A stretch of DNA of 64,000 nucleotides from VRUE01 sp963824215. GTDB lineage: Bacteria > Actinomycetota > Thermoleophilia > Solirubrobacterales > 70-9. Numbering within the stretch: position 1 is the first letter of the stretch; each line of letters starts with the position of its first letter. Of the stretch, positions 1 through 10,300 are shown in pieces. A program made the translations under genes and the position numbers. The DNA lies in the NCBI GenBank assembly GCA_963824215.1, contig CAWGOE010000004.1:62001-126000 (forward strand). The letters run 5' to 3'. Under the pieces are notes generated by a model. It did no database searches, was not told the DNA's origin, and saw nothing but the letters and a program-made list of their open reading frames with translations.

Positions 1-1190
1 TCGTAGTCGGCTTCTTCGCCCGGTTCGGTCCACTCCTGCGGCGCCGCGCCTTCGAAGGCCTCGGCGGCGCGGTCGCGCGCCGCGTCGAGCTCCTCCTGCG
101 GAGCTACGGCGCCGCCCTGCTGAGCGGAGTCGACATCCTCGCGTAGTTCCGCGTACGCCGCTTGGATCGTCGCCACCGCCGCTGGATCGCGGTCGAGCAG
201 AGTCGGTTCGAGGTCGGCAAAGGCGGTTTCGACCCCGTCCATGAAGGCCACGGCCTCCTGGATCTCGAAGGGGATCGTCACGCGGCCGTCCGCAGTGCCC
301 TTGTCGAACTCTTTCGGCACAAGGTCTTGGAAGCGGGTCAGCTGGGCGGCCCGGTTGACCTGCTCGTCGGGAGTCAGGGGCGCGGCGGTGAAGCCCTCGA
401 GGTCGGCTTCGACCTTGCGTCGGGCGGATTCGAAGGTGGCGCGATCGCCACTGGCGGCAGCCGCGGCGAGACGGTCGAAGTCGGCGCCAGTCGCACGCCG
501 CTCGTCGATGCCCTGCTGCTCGCCGTACTCCAGGGCAAGCGCCAGCCAGTAGCCACGCGCGATCGCGGCGGTTTCCGCGAGGCGGCCGTCGAAGCCGCGC
601 TCGGCCGCCTGCGTCGCTTCGTCGAGGTTGCTGACGAGCCGAGCCTGGAAGGCGTCGAGCAGGTCCTTTTCGATCTGCACGACCGCATCGGCGGGCTCGA
701 CTTCGCCCGCGGCGAGACCGTCGATCGCGGCGGTCGCATCGACGCCCGGCCGGGTGAAGCGAGTGGCCTGGCGGAAGTCGCGGATCTGCAGCCAGGTTCG
801 CGCTTCGGCCGCCTCACCGCGTCGTGCAGCTGAGACCGCAACGGCGAAGGCGCCGCGTCGCAGGGCGGCGACGATGCGACCGCGCGCCGCGGCCAGCCCC
901 GCTTCGTCGAGGCTTGCCACCGCCCGTCGGGCGGCGGCCAGCGAGCTTTCGATCTCGGCTAGCTCTTCGCTCGCGTGGCGCGTGAGTCCGGCGTGCAGTG
1001 GCCCGGCCAAGCGCGCTTCGGCGGCATCGACCGAGTCGCCGGTCTGCCCATCGAGGAGCAGCTGCGCTTGCGCTTTGAACAGGTCGGCGCGAATCGAGTC
1101 AGCGGCCTGCCAGGGCGGCTCGGCGCTCGCGGGGGCCGCCGCAAGCAGGGCCGTCGCGAGGACGGCGAGGATTGCGGCGACCCGTCCCAA
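1..1190 (-). CDS. FTR1-family iron permease, N-terminal extracytoplasmic part (partial, runs off the left edge)
   Basis: About 396 residues are visible. The start is a TTG at 1190, two bases after the stop of the upstream gene, with GGAAGG just ahead of it. The first ~23 residues form a signal peptide (hydrophobic run ending in APASA). What follows is a helical domain of the kind fused ahead of the FTR1 membrane domain in long bacterial iron permeases: a WLQIRDFRQATRFTRPG-like segment, an AARGYW-like segment and a DGRVTIPFEIQEAVAFMDG segment. The membrane part with the REGxE iron motifs would lie beyond the window, so permease identity rests on the N-terminal domain and on the EfeO-like neighbour. 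Likely role: ferrous or ferric iron import at the cell membrane. Confidence 0.6.
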   Translation of the reverse strand, partial: MGRVAAILAVLATALLAAAPASAEPPWQAADSIRADLFKAQAQLLLDGQTGDSVDAAEARLAGPLHAGLTRHASEELAEIESSLAAARRAVASLDEAGLAAARGRIVAALRRGAFAVAVSAARRGEAAEARTWLQIRDFRQATRFTRPGVDATAAIDGLAAGEVEPADAVVQIEKDLLDAFQARLVSNLDEATQAAERGFDGRLAETAAIARGYWLALALEYGEQQGIDERRATGADFDRLAAAAASGDRATFESARRKVEADLEGFTAAPLTPDEQVNRAAQLTRFQDLVPKEFDKGTADGRVTIPFEIQEAVAFMDGVETAFADLEPTLLDRDPAAVATIQAAYAELREDVDSAQQGGAVAPQEELDAARDRAAEAFEGAAPQEWTEPGEEADY

Positions 1191-1191
1191 G

Positions 1192-2289
1192 CTAGCCTTC
1201 CTGCAGCTCCACTTCGAGCTGTTTCGCCGCCTGCGTGACCTGGCCGGCAATCGCCTCGGCCTGCGCCTGCGCCTGGGCCCCGAGCGCGTCGGCCTGCTTG
1301 GCGTTGAACTGCTCGCCGTTTGCCTCGCGGTCGCGCAGTTCGCTGGCGAAGTCGACCAGGCTCTGCAGCTCCTGGCGCGTCTGCTTGGCCTGCTGCGCGT
1401 TCTCCTTGGCGATAGTCGGTTCGATCCCGTCGTAGGTGACGAGGATGCCGCCGAGGATGTCGGCTATGTCGGAGAGGCGCGAGGTGGCGACGAAGCCGAG
1501 CTCCTCGGCGTCTTCGCCGGCGATGAAGCGCGAGTTCTTCCAGGCCTCGAAGTACTCGCTCATCGTCGGCGTCATCACGACGATCGAGGTGAGCGCGTCC
1601 GAGGCGGTCGGCTCGAACTCCTTAGCGTCTTCGTCGAGGCTTTCCGCCTGGGCGAGGAATTCGTCGAGCGTCGCCTTATAGGTGTCAGCGTCGGGCAGGC
1701 CCTCGCCGAACTCGACCTTGCCGTCGCCATCGACGTCGGCCTGCGTGCCCTTCGCCTGCAGCTCCGGGTTGGTCCCGTAGAGCGCGGTCTCGGTGAGGAA
1801 GAACAGGTTGCCGGGCTGTTTCAGCTTCTCGCCCTGCGGGGTGGTGAGGGTGAAGGAGACCGCGTCTTCGGGGGTGGAGGCGTCCGAGCCGGCGTCGATA
1901 TCGACGTCGTAATGGGCGAGGCGCGGCACGCCGGCGACGATGCCCTCCATCTCCTCGTAAGCCGGGTTGGCGGCGACGAAGGATTCCTTCGACTCACTGA
2001 GGAGCTGCTCGACTTCATCGCCGTGCTCGGCGAGCAGGCGGTCGTAGTCGAAGTTGACCGACTCGGCCAGTTCGTAGTACTCCTCGGCGTTGGCCTGCAG
2101 CGCTTCGACCTGCTCGACCAGTTCGGCTGAGTGGTCGGTCAGGTAGCCCTTGACCGGCGCCAGCTGGGCGCTGCCGGATGCGGCCGTCGTTTCGCCCTCG
2201 TCGTCGCTGTCGCCGCAGCCGGCGACTAGTGACGCGCTCAGTGCCAGGGCGGTGAACGGAACCACGAGCTTCGACCTGAACTTCCTCAA
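1192..2289 (-). CDS. EfeM/EfeO-like iron-uptake lipoprotein
   Basis: 365 residues. The N-terminus is a lipoprotein signal with a lipobox ending LVAGC at about residue 25, followed by an acidic Asp/Ser/Glu linker, so the protein should be anchored outside the membrane. The rest is mostly helical, Gln/Glu/Ala rich, and looks like the imelysin (M75) fold of EfeM/EfeO. I did not see a clear HxxE site. The start is TTG at 2289 with GAGGAGG at 2297-2303. The FTR1-type gene follows after one base, so the two form an operon, as in EfeUO systems where EfeO hands iron to the permease. The tandem TTAGG/CCTAA palindromes directly upstream suggest iron control. Family assignment is moderate because similarity is judged by eye. 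Confidence 0.6.
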   Translation of the reverse strand: MRKFRSKLVVPFTALALSASLVAGCGDSDDEGETTAASGSAQLAPVKGYLTDHSAELVEQVEALQANAEEYYELAESVNFDYDRLLAEHGDEVEQLLSESKESFVAANPAYEEMEGIVAGVPRLAHYDVDIDAGSDASTPEDAVSFTLTTPQGEKLKQPGNLFFLTETALYGTNPELQAKGTQADVDGDGKVEFGEGLPDADTYKATLDEFLAQAESLDEDAKEFEPTASDALTSIVVMTPTMSEYFEAWKNSRFIAGEDAEELGFVATSRLSDIADILGGILVTYDGIEPTIAKENAQQAKQTRQELQSLVDFASELRDREANGEQFNAKQADALGAQAQAQAEAIAGQVTQAAKQLEVELQEG

Positions 2290-2305
2290 TTCGGCGCCTC
2301 CTCGA

Positions 2306-2333
2306 TTAGGGGAGCCTACTTAGGACTCCCTAA
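2306..2333. promoter_or_regulatory. Tandem TTAGG-N4-CCTAA palindromes, candidate iron-repressor operator
   Basis: Two adjacent 14-bp inverted repeats, TTAGG-N4-CCTAC (2306-2319) and TTAGG-N4-CCTAA (2320-2333), lie just upstream of the ribosome binding site of the iron-uptake pair. The half-site TTAGG/CCTAA is that of DtxR/IdeR boxes, but the spacing is not the classical 19-bp box. Control by a DtxR-family repressor is an inference. Confidence 0.5.
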
Positions 2334-2558
2334 AGATCATGCCTTTTGGCCACCCTAACGAATTCCGAGCCAGTGGGTCGGGGATGAGAACTGCCCACTG
2401 CAGCGCGGTTCCTGCCACTCGTGAGAGATGCGCCTCCCAGATTTCCTCCAGAAGTCCAAACACAGCCCTCGAGGCCGTCCATACCTTGGGATCGCAATTG
2501 AAAACACAACCGCGACCGCCGTTGCCGAGCGCTCGGCGGGCTAGGAGGACGTTCAGAG

Positions 2559-4061
2559 ATGAGAAAGAGGATTGGCCTCGCCGTCATGCTTGCGGCGCTC
2601 GCCTCCCTGGTGCTGCCCGCGGTGGCCTCGGCCGCCACGCTGGGAGAAGTGTCCGGCACCCTGGAAGAAAAGGTGGGCGAGCTCGACATGGTCTGGGTCG
2701 CGGTGGCGACCGCCCTGGTCTTCCTAATGCAGGCCGGGTTCATGTTCTTAGAGATCGGCTTCTCCAGGCAGAAGAACGCTGGCACCGGGGTCGGGAAGAT
2801 CTTCGTCAACCTGGCGCTGGTGACGATCGCCTGGTGGGCGATCGGGTACGGCGTCGCCGAAGGTGGCGGCAACGACTTCTTCGGCACCAGCGGCTTCTTC
2901 TTCCATTTCGACCAGGTGGTCGGCCAGGGCGAAGAAGCGTTCAACGTGGGCGCTTCGGACACGATGCTGATGCTGTTCGGGATGGCGTTCTGCGCGGTTT
3001 CGCTGGCGATCGTCTGGGGCACGACCCTGGAGCGGATCAAGTTCGGCGCCTACGTCATCTACGCGATCGTCTTCGGCGCGGTGATCTACCCGCTGATCGC
3101 GCATGCGGTCTGGGGCGGCGGCCTGCTCTCCGACATCGGCGGCAAGCCGGTGATGGACTTCGCCGGCTCCTCGGTGGTCCACCTGACCGGCGCCGTCGGC
3201 GCCTTGGCTGCGTTGCTGCTGCTCGGCGCGCGCAAGGGCAAGTACGGGCCGGACGGGAAGCCCCGCGCGATCCCCGGGCACTCGATGCCGCTGGTCGGCC
3301 TCGGCGTGATCATCCTCTGGATCGGCTGGTTCGGGTTCAACGGAGGCTCAACCTTCGAAACCGCCGGCTCGTTCTTCGGTGAGGTGATGCTTAACACGCA
3401 GCTCGCCGCTGCCGCCGGAGTAATCGGCGCTTCGCTGGCCGTCTACATGAAGAGCCGCACGCTCGACGTCGGCATGGCCGGCAACGGCGCGATCGCTGGC
3501 CTGGTCGGGATCACCGCCCCGTCGGGTTTCGTCGAGTACTGGGCGGCGCCGATCATCGGCTTCATCGCCGGCCTGATCGTCGTCTACGCGGTGCTGGCGA
3601 TCGAGAAGTACCTCGACGACCCGGTCGGCGCCCTCTCGGCACACGGCCTGGCCGGTATCTGGGGCACCCTCGCGGTTGGCATCTTCGCCTCGCCGCGGCT
3701 CGTGGTCGAAGGGGCGGGCTCCGGCGTCTGGTACTCGGTCTTCGGGGATCAGACGTTTAGCTCGACGGTCGGCCAGCTCGCCGTTCAGGGCTGCGCCGTG
3801 CTGTTCACCTTCGTCGTCGTCTTCGCGATCTCGTATGTCACGTTCGCCTTGATCAAGGCGACGATCGGGTTGCGGGTCTCCGACGAGGAGGAGGAAGCCG
3901 GCCTCGACATCAGCTCGCACGGCATGTACGGGTACCCGGAGCAGTTCATCCCACAGCCGGAGTACTCGACCGGGCTGCCAAACACGCTGGGGGGTGCCGG
4001 GGCCTCGATACCGGCAGCCGCACCCGCCCAGATGACCGCGACCGCGACTGAGTCGCGTTAG
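2559..4061 (+). CDS. amt: Ammonium transporter Amt
   Basis: 500 residues, normal for bacterial Amt. A cleavable signal-like segment (about residues 1-25, ending AVASAA) is followed by about eleven hydrophobic membrane segments. Family marks include FLMQAGFMFLEIGFSR near residue 52, DFAGSSVVHLTGAVGAL near 205, the SAHGLAGIWGTLAVG segment near 360 carrying the second pore His, and a cytoplasmic C-terminal tail. It conducts ammonium or ammonia across the cell membrane. The start ATG has AGGAGG at 2542-2547. The P-II gene follows after 13 bp, the usual amt-glnK pair in which the P-II trimer plugs the Amt trimer when nitrogen is sufficient. Confidence 0.96.
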   Translation: MRKRIGLAVMLAALASLVLPAVASAATLGEVSGTLEEKVGELDMVWVAVATALVFLMQAGFMFLEIGFSRQKNAGTGVGKIFVNLALVTIAWWAIGYGVAEGGGNDFFGTSGFFFHFDQVVGQGEEAFNVGASDTMLMLFGMAFCAVSLAIVWGTTLERIKFGAYVIYAIVFGAVIYPLIAHAVWGGGLLSDIGGKPVMDFAGSSVVHLTGAVGALAALLLLGARKGKYGPDGKPRAIPGHSMPLVGLGVIILWIGWFGFNGGSTFETAGSFFGEVMLNTQLAAAAGVIGASLAVYMKSRTLDVGMAGNGAIAGLVGITAPSGFVEYWAAPIIGFIAGLIVVYAVLAIEKYLDDPVGALSAHGLAGIWGTLAVGIFASPRLVVEGAGSGVWYSVFGDQTFSSTVGQLAVQGCAVLFTFVVVFAISYVTFALIKATIGLRVSDEEEEAGLDISSHGMYGYPEQFIPQPEYSTGLPNTLGGAGASIPAAAPAQMTATATESR

Positions 4062-4074
4062 GAGGGTTGAGCGC

Positions 4075-4443
4075 ATGAAGAAAATAGAGGCGTTCATCCG
4101 CCACGAGGCATTCGAGCCGATCAGGGCCGAACTGCTCGACAAGGGATTCCCGTCCCTGTCGATCGTCGAGGCCAAGGGCTCGGGCAGGCAGAAGGGGATA
4201 GTCGAGAAATACCGCGGCTCGACCCTGACCGTCAACGTCCGGCCCAAACTGAAGCTCGAGGTCGTGGTCGAGGACAAAGACAAGGCGCTCGTCGTCGAGA
4301 CGATCCTCAGGCACGCCCGCACGGGCGACGTCGGCGACGGCAAGATCTTCGTCCTGCCGGTGGAGGAAGCGATTCGCATTCGCACCGGCGAGGGCGGAGA
4401 GGAGGTTCTCCAGGCGCATTCGGAAGAGGAGATACCTGCCTGA
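4075..4443 (+). CDS. glnK: P-II nitrogen regulatory protein (GlnK/GlnB type), Tyr51 replaced by Leu
   Basis: 122 residues, the usual P-II size. The N-terminus MKKIEAFIR, the T-loop start KGSGRQKG, and the C-terminal TGDVGDGKIFVLPVEEAIRIRTGE block are clear P-II signatures for ATP and 2-oxoglutarate binding. The T-loop reads YRGSTLTV, so position 51, which is the uridylylated or adenylylated Tyr in the E. coli and actinobacterial proteins, is Leu. The gene sits 13 bp after amt with a GAGGG ribosome binding site overlapping the amt stop, so it probably regulates Amt directly. Covalent modification at Tyr51 cannot occur, so control by ligand binding alone is inferred. Confidence 0.94.
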   Translation: MKKIEAFIRHEAFEPIRAELLDKGFPSLSIVEAKGSGRQKGIVEKYRGSTLTVNVRPKLKLEVVVEDKDKALVVETILRHARTGDVGDGKIFVLPVEEAIRIRTGEGGEEVLQAHSEEEIPA

Positions 4444-4461
4444 TTCTTGGGATCTGTTTCT

Positions 4462-4510
4462 GTGGAACCCCTGCCGCCTGTCCCGGTAGGGGTTCCACTT
4501 AACTTTTTTT
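4462..4510 (+). terminator. Rho-independent terminator after amt-glnK
   Basis: GTGGAACCCCT (4462-4472) pairs with AGGGGTTCCAC (4488-4498), and the stem is followed by TTAACTTTTTTT. The right half of this stem is also the left arm of the long palindrome at 4476-4584, so the two folds exclude each other. Confidence 0.6.
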
Positions 4511-4584
4511 GAAGACAGTTGGTGGGCGTCCGAGGCCGTCGCCGCAAAAAAAGTACAAGACGTTCCACCCCTACCGGGACAGGC
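4476..4584. repeat. Long palindrome, family 1, copy 1
   Basis: A 109-bp inverted repeat. The outer arms GCCTGTCCCGGTAGGGGT and its complement are followed inward by CACTTAAC plus a T-run on the left and an A-run plus GTACAAGACG on the right. The spacer (about 4511-4544) differs from the other three copies. It lies 33 bp after the P-II stop codon. Confidence 0.8.
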
Positions 4585-4659
4585 GCTCGACGCAGCTCGG
4601 ACAAACCCCGAGCGTCGCCGTAGCTTCGTCGGACTCGGTGTCTAGCCTCGATTGCTTCT

Positions 4660-5847
4660 ATGGCCGACGAACGCATCTCCCTCGCCGAGGCTTCGCGTCG
4701 AGCTGGTGTACCCACGAGCACGCTTAAACGGTGGGCTGAGGAGAGGGTTGTTCCTGTGCGGCGGGGGCGGTGGACTGCTGCGGCTGCGGCGCAGGCTCGG
4801 GTCGTGGCGCGGATGCGCGAGCGGGGGCATTCGCTGGAGGAGTTGAAGCGGGCGGGCAGCGAGGGGCGGCTCGCCTTTGGCTTCGTCGAGGACCTCCTGC
4901 CTGGCGCCGAGGAGGAGGTGACGGTCGAGGAGGTGGCGCGGGAGACCGGCCTCGAGCCGGAGCTGATCGAGCGCATCCTCGTCATCCTCGGCACCCCGTT
5001 GGGCCGTGAGCGGCGGCTCAGCCCCGAAGACGTCAAAGCCCTGCGCCACTGCGCCCGGGTCCTGGCCGCCGGCTTCCCCCTCGTCGCCTTCCTGCAGCTG
5101 GTGCGCGTCTACGTGCAGTCGATGCGTCGGATCGCCGACGCCGAGGTGCGGCTCTTCCATCTCTACGTTCACGAGCCGATGATCCGCGACGCGCTGCCGG
5201 AGCTGGAGATCGCCGAGGAGATGGGCGAGCTTGCCGCCGACATCCTGCCCCTGGCGGCGCCGCTGACCGATTACCTCCACACCCGCTACCTGCGCTACTT
5301 CACCGAACAGGATGTGGTCGGCCACATGGAGACTGACCTGGATCAGGCGGCCACCCACCTTGGCGAGGTCCCGGTGACCCTCTGCTTCATCGACCTCACC
5401 GGCTTTACCCGCTACACCGAGGAGGAGGGAGACCTGGAGGCGCTCGACGTGGTCGAGAACTTCGTCGAAACGGTCGAGGCGACCTTGCCGCCGGAGGCGA
5501 CGGTGGTGAAGACGATTGGCGACGAGGTGATGGTCGTCTCTCCAGACCCCGCCTCACTGACGGAGTGGGCGGTTGGGTTGCTGGATCGCTTCCCCCAGCG
5601 GCCGCGGCCGCGGGTCGGGATCCACTACGCAAACGCCGTCTACCGCGATGGCGACTACTTCGGCACCCACGTCAACCTCGTCCACCGCGTCGTCGGCCGT
5701 GCCCAGGCGGGGGAGGTCTTGGTCACCGACGCCGTCACCGGCTCACTCGAAGAACGCGGCTTGGAATGCGAAGCGATCGGCGAGGTCAATCTCAAGGGTT
5801 TCCCAGTCGCGACCCCACTCTTCCTCGTTAGCCGCGCCACCGAGTAG
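4660..5847 (+). CDS. MerR-like HTH fused to a class III adenylate/guanylate cyclase
   Basis: 395 residues. Residues about 5-65 form a MerR-type helix-turn-helix (SLAEASRRAGVPTSTLKRW, then a second helix set). A helical middle region (about 85-220) resembles the regulatory segment of actinobacterial cyclases. Residues about 230-390 are the class III catalytic domain. The two metal Asp are in FIDLTGF and TIGDEVMVV, a Lys precedes the second (VVKTIGDE), and the transition-state Asn and Arg are in VNLVHRV, so the active site looks intact and the Lys fits ATP as substrate. It probably makes cAMP in the cytoplasm. Whether the HTH binds DNA or is only a structural input domain is unknown. It precedes tilS by 17 bp. 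Confidence 0.88.
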   Translation: MADERISLAEASRRAGVPTSTLKRWAEERVVPVRRGRWTAAAAAQARVVARMRERGHSLEELKRAGSEGRLAFGFVEDLLPGAEEEVTVEEVARETGLEPELIERILVILGTPLGRERRLSPEDVKALRHCARVLAAGFPLVAFLQLVRVYVQSMRRIADAEVRLFHLYVHEPMIRDALPELEIAEEMGELAADILPLAAPLTDYLHTRYLRYFTEQDVVGHMETDLDQAATHLGEVPVTLCFIDLTGFTRYTEEEGDLEALDVVENFVETVEATLPPEATVVKTIGDEVMVVSPDPASLTEWAVGLLDRFPQRPRPRVGIHYANAVYRDGDYFGTHVNLVHRVVGRAQAGEVLVTDAVTGSLEERGLECEAIGEVNLKGFPVATPLFLVSRATE

Positions 5848-5864
5848 GCGCAACACTTCTATAT

Positions 5865-6803
5865 ATGGAGAGCGAAACGATGCTCGAGGCAGTGCGCGAA
5901 GGCGGTGTGCTGCCGGTCGGGACTCCCACTGTCGCGATGCTTTCGGGGGGCAGGGATTCGGTTTGCCTGCTCGGGCTCGCGGTGCGCTTGCTTGGCGCGG
6001 ATCGCGTTACGGCGCTGCACGTCAACTACGGGCTGCGGGACGACTCGGACGCCGACGAGGCGCACTGCACTGCGCTCTGCGAACGGCTCGGTGTGCCGTT
6101 GGAGATTGAGCGGCCGCGCCGGCCCGAGGGGCCGGGCAACCTGCAAGCCTGGGCGCGCGACACGCGCTACGCGGCCGCGGCGCGCCTGGCTGAGGAGGGG
6201 GACACCCTGATCGCCACTGGCCACACCGCTGATGATCAGGTCGAGACGATCCTCTACCGCCTCGCCTCCTCGCCGAGCCGCCGCGCCCTGCTCGGGATGC
6301 GCCCTCGCGACGGCAAGTTGGTTCGGCCGCTGCTCAGCTTCACCCGCGCTCAGACCACGGTCTACTGCGAGGAGCGTGGGTTGTCCTGGCGCGACGACCC
6401 GAGCAACGACGAGGCCGCCTACGCGCGCAACCGCGTTCGCCACGGCCTCGCCGCTGCTTTGGCCGAGGTTCACCCCGCTGCCGCGCAGAACGTCCTGCGC
6501 ACGGCGGAGCTATTGCGCGACGAGGCGGAGGTCCTCGACGCTCTCGTAGTTGCCGAGCTCGACGGCTCGAACGGCTCCCCGCGCAACACGATCGAGCTCG
6601 ATCGTCTCGCTGAGTTACCGCCGGCGCTGCGCCGCCTCGTCGTCCAGCAGATGGCCGACCGTGCCGCCGGCCGCCCCGTCGCGGGCGCCGCCCGCCACGC
6701 CGACGAGGTCGCCGCGCTGCGCCGCACCGGCACAGCGATGCTTGACCTTGGCAGCGGCGTCCGCGCGATCGCCGAGCGCGGTACGCTGCGCGCCGAGCGA
6801 TGA
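5865..6803 (+). CDS. tilS: tRNA(Ile)-lysidine synthetase TilS
   Basis: 312 residues. The N-type ATP pyrophosphatase loop is SGGRDSV at about residue 27, followed by the HVNYGLR and DEAHC segments, and GHTADDQVETILYRL near residue 120, which are standard TilS marks. The enzyme converts C34 of the CAU anticodon of tRNA-Ile2 to lysidine so that AUA is read. It is shorter than E. coli TilS (about 430) and lacks most of the C-terminal domains, as is common in Actinobacteria. Its stop overlaps the start of the next gene (ATGA), and hpt follows that, matching the widespread tilS-hpt-ftsH order. Confidence 0.93.
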   Translation: MESETMLEAVREGGVLPVGTPTVAMLSGGRDSVCLLGLAVRLLGADRVTALHVNYGLRDDSDADEAHCTALCERLGVPLEIERPRRPEGPGNLQAWARDTRYAAAARLAEEGDTLIATGHTADDQVETILYRLASSPSRRALLGMRPRDGKLVRPLLSFTRAQTTVYCEERGLSWRDDPSNDEAAYARNRVRHGLAAALAEVHPAAAQNVLRTAELLRDEAEVLDALVVAELDGSNGSPRNTIELDRLAELPPALRRLVVQQMADRAAGRPVAGAARHADEVAALRRTGTAMLDLGSGVRAIAERGTLRAER

Positions 6804-7738
6804 GATCGCGCCTCGCAATGCTTGCTTCCTGCGCGATCCTCGCGTGCCTTGCGGCGCTGCCGGCGACGGCCGCGGCCGCGCGAACGACCGCCGAGTTCGA
6901 CGTCCGGGGCAGCAACGGCTACATCGCTTTCTTCAGCTTTTCCGGCGACGGTGCCTCGGTCCACGCGATTCAGGCCTCGGACCCGCTGGTTTTCCTCTCG
7001 GCCATCTACATATCGGAGGGCCACTTCGCCAGCGACCGGATCCGTGCCCGCTTCGGCAGCCGCGGCCGGGTCGCGGTCGAGTTCCGGCCGCTCGGCGAGG
7101 CAAAGCGCCGCCTGCCGCCGCAGCGCTGCGAGGGCAGGCCGCGGGTGAAGCAGGTCGGCCTCTTCGTCGGCACGATCAGGTTCACCGGGGAGGGCGGCTA
7201 CACGAAGGTCGACGCGACGCGCGTCATCGGCGCGATGCGGACTACGCCGCGCTGGAAATGCAAACGCGAAAAAGGGTCCCGCCGCACCAGGTCGTCCACT
7301 CAGCGCCGGCTCCCGTTCGGGCTCGACCCGGAAACGGAACGGTTCACCGTCCTCGATGCGGAGTCGGACGACGGCCGTGTCTCGTTCGACGTCATCGCGA
7401 CGCGGCCGCGGGGGCGATCCGGCGAAACGATCTTCGGCGCCGGGCGGCTAGAGCGGCGGCCTAGCCTGACGATCTTGCGCTCCGCCTCTGCCCACGGCAC
7501 CGACGAGACCTTCAGCTTCGACGAGGCGCTCACCGCGGCGAGCGCGGCGCCCCCCTCGCCTTTCTCGGGCACGGCGGACTTCATCCGCGACGCCGGCGGC
7601 AAAGTCTGTGTTCGCTTCCCGTGCGGCGCCAGCTCTTGGCTCGGGCCGCTCAGCGTCGATTTCCCCGGTGCCGATGACGTTCCGCTCGCCAGCCCGGACT
7701 TCCAGGCCCGGCTCTTCCGTCGGGGCCTGTTCAAATGA
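6800..7738 (+). CDS. Hypothetical secreted protein between tilS and hpt
   Basis: 312 residues, no family recognised. It has a signal peptide (hydrophobic residues about 6-25, cleavage near ATAAAA). The mature part is rich in beta-type segments and basic stretches, with two Cys pairs that could form disulfides (about residues 111 and 152, and a later VCVRFPC). It overlaps tilS by ATGA at its start and hpt by ATGA at its end, so it is translationally coupled inside the tilS-hpt operon. That is an odd place for an exported protein. Codon use and GC match the neighbours, so recent transfer is not indicated. Confidence 0.8.
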   Translation: MRSRLAMLASCAILACLAALPATAAAARTTAEFDVRGSNGYIAFFSFSGDGASVHAIQASDPLVFLSAIYISEGHFASDRIRARFGSRGRVAVEFRPLGEAKRRLPPQRCEGRPRVKQVGLFVGTIRFTGEGGYTKVDATRVIGAMRTTPRWKCKREKGSRRTRSSTQRRLPFGLDPETERFTVLDAESDDGRVSFDVIATRPRGRSGETIFGAGRLERRPSLTILRSASAHGTDETFSFDEALTAASAAPPSPFSGTADFIRDAGGKVCVRFPCGASSWLGPLSVDFPGADDVPLASPDFQARLFRRGLFK

Positions 7739-8268
7739 CGAGCCGATCAGCGATCGGCGAGACCCTCGTCTCAGGCGAGGAGCTGCAGCGGCGCGTCGCC
7801 GAGCTTGGCCGCCAGATCAGCGAGGACTACACCGGCCGCGACCTGTTCATGATCGGTGTGCTCAAGGGCGCTGTGATCTTCCTTGCCGACTTGATGCGCC
7901 ATCTCGAGGTCCCCTGTGAGATCGACTTCATGGCCGTCTCTAGTTACGGTTCGCAGACCGACTCCTCCGGCGTCGTTCGCATTCTCAAGGACCTCGATGC
8001 GCCGATCGAAGGCCGGCACGTGCTGATCGTCGAGGACATCATCGACTCCGGCCTGACGCTGCAATACCTGAAGCGCAATCTTGAAGCGCGCGAACCGGCT
8101 TCCCTGGAGGCCTGCGCGCTGCTGATCAAGCCGGATCGCCTGCGCCCCGGCCTCGAGCCCCCTCGCTACGTTGGATTCCCCATCGCCGACCGCTTCGCGA
8201 TTGGCTACGGGCTTGATCACGCGCAGCGCTACCGCAACCTCGACTATGTAGCGGCGTTGGACGAGTAG
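7735..8268 (+). CDS. hpt: Hypoxanthine(-guanine) phosphoribosyltransferase
   Basis: 177 residues, typical length. The PRPP-binding motif is VLIVEDIIDSGLTL near residue 100. The segment VLKGAVIFLADLMRHL near 40, DFMAVSSYGS near 62 and the C-terminal VGFPIADRFAIGYGLD are diagnostic of the HPRT branch. It salvages hypoxanthine and guanine to IMP and GMP using PRPP in the cytoplasm. It starts inside the stop of the secreted protein gene and is followed after 65 bp by ftsH. Confidence 0.96.
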   Translation: MTSRSAIGETLVSGEELQRRVAELGRQISEDYTGRDLFMIGVLKGAVIFLADLMRHLEVPCEIDFMAVSSYGSQTDSSGVVRILKDLDAPIEGRHVLIVEDIIDSGLTLQYLKRNLEAREPASLEACALLIKPDRLRPGLEPPRYVGFPIADRFAIGYGLDHAQRYRNLDYVAALDE

Positions 8269-8333
8269 ATGATTGGGATTGCTCATCCAATGCGCCCAGG
8301 CGCGGAAACCGCCCTGGTACGCTGATTTTTCCC

Positions 8334-10295
<1,962 letters not shown>

Positions 10296-10300
10296 CGGTA

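Noticed and set aside
628..2130. A 500-codon plus-strand frame across the iron-uptake genes
   Set aside because: The minus strand carries a lipobox protein and a signal-peptide protein in operon spacing; the plus-strand frame has no ribosome binding site or motif.
3348..5036. A 562-codon minus-strand frame across amt, glnK and the palindrome
   Set aside because: It crosses three unambiguous plus-strand features and reads Arg/Ser-rich.
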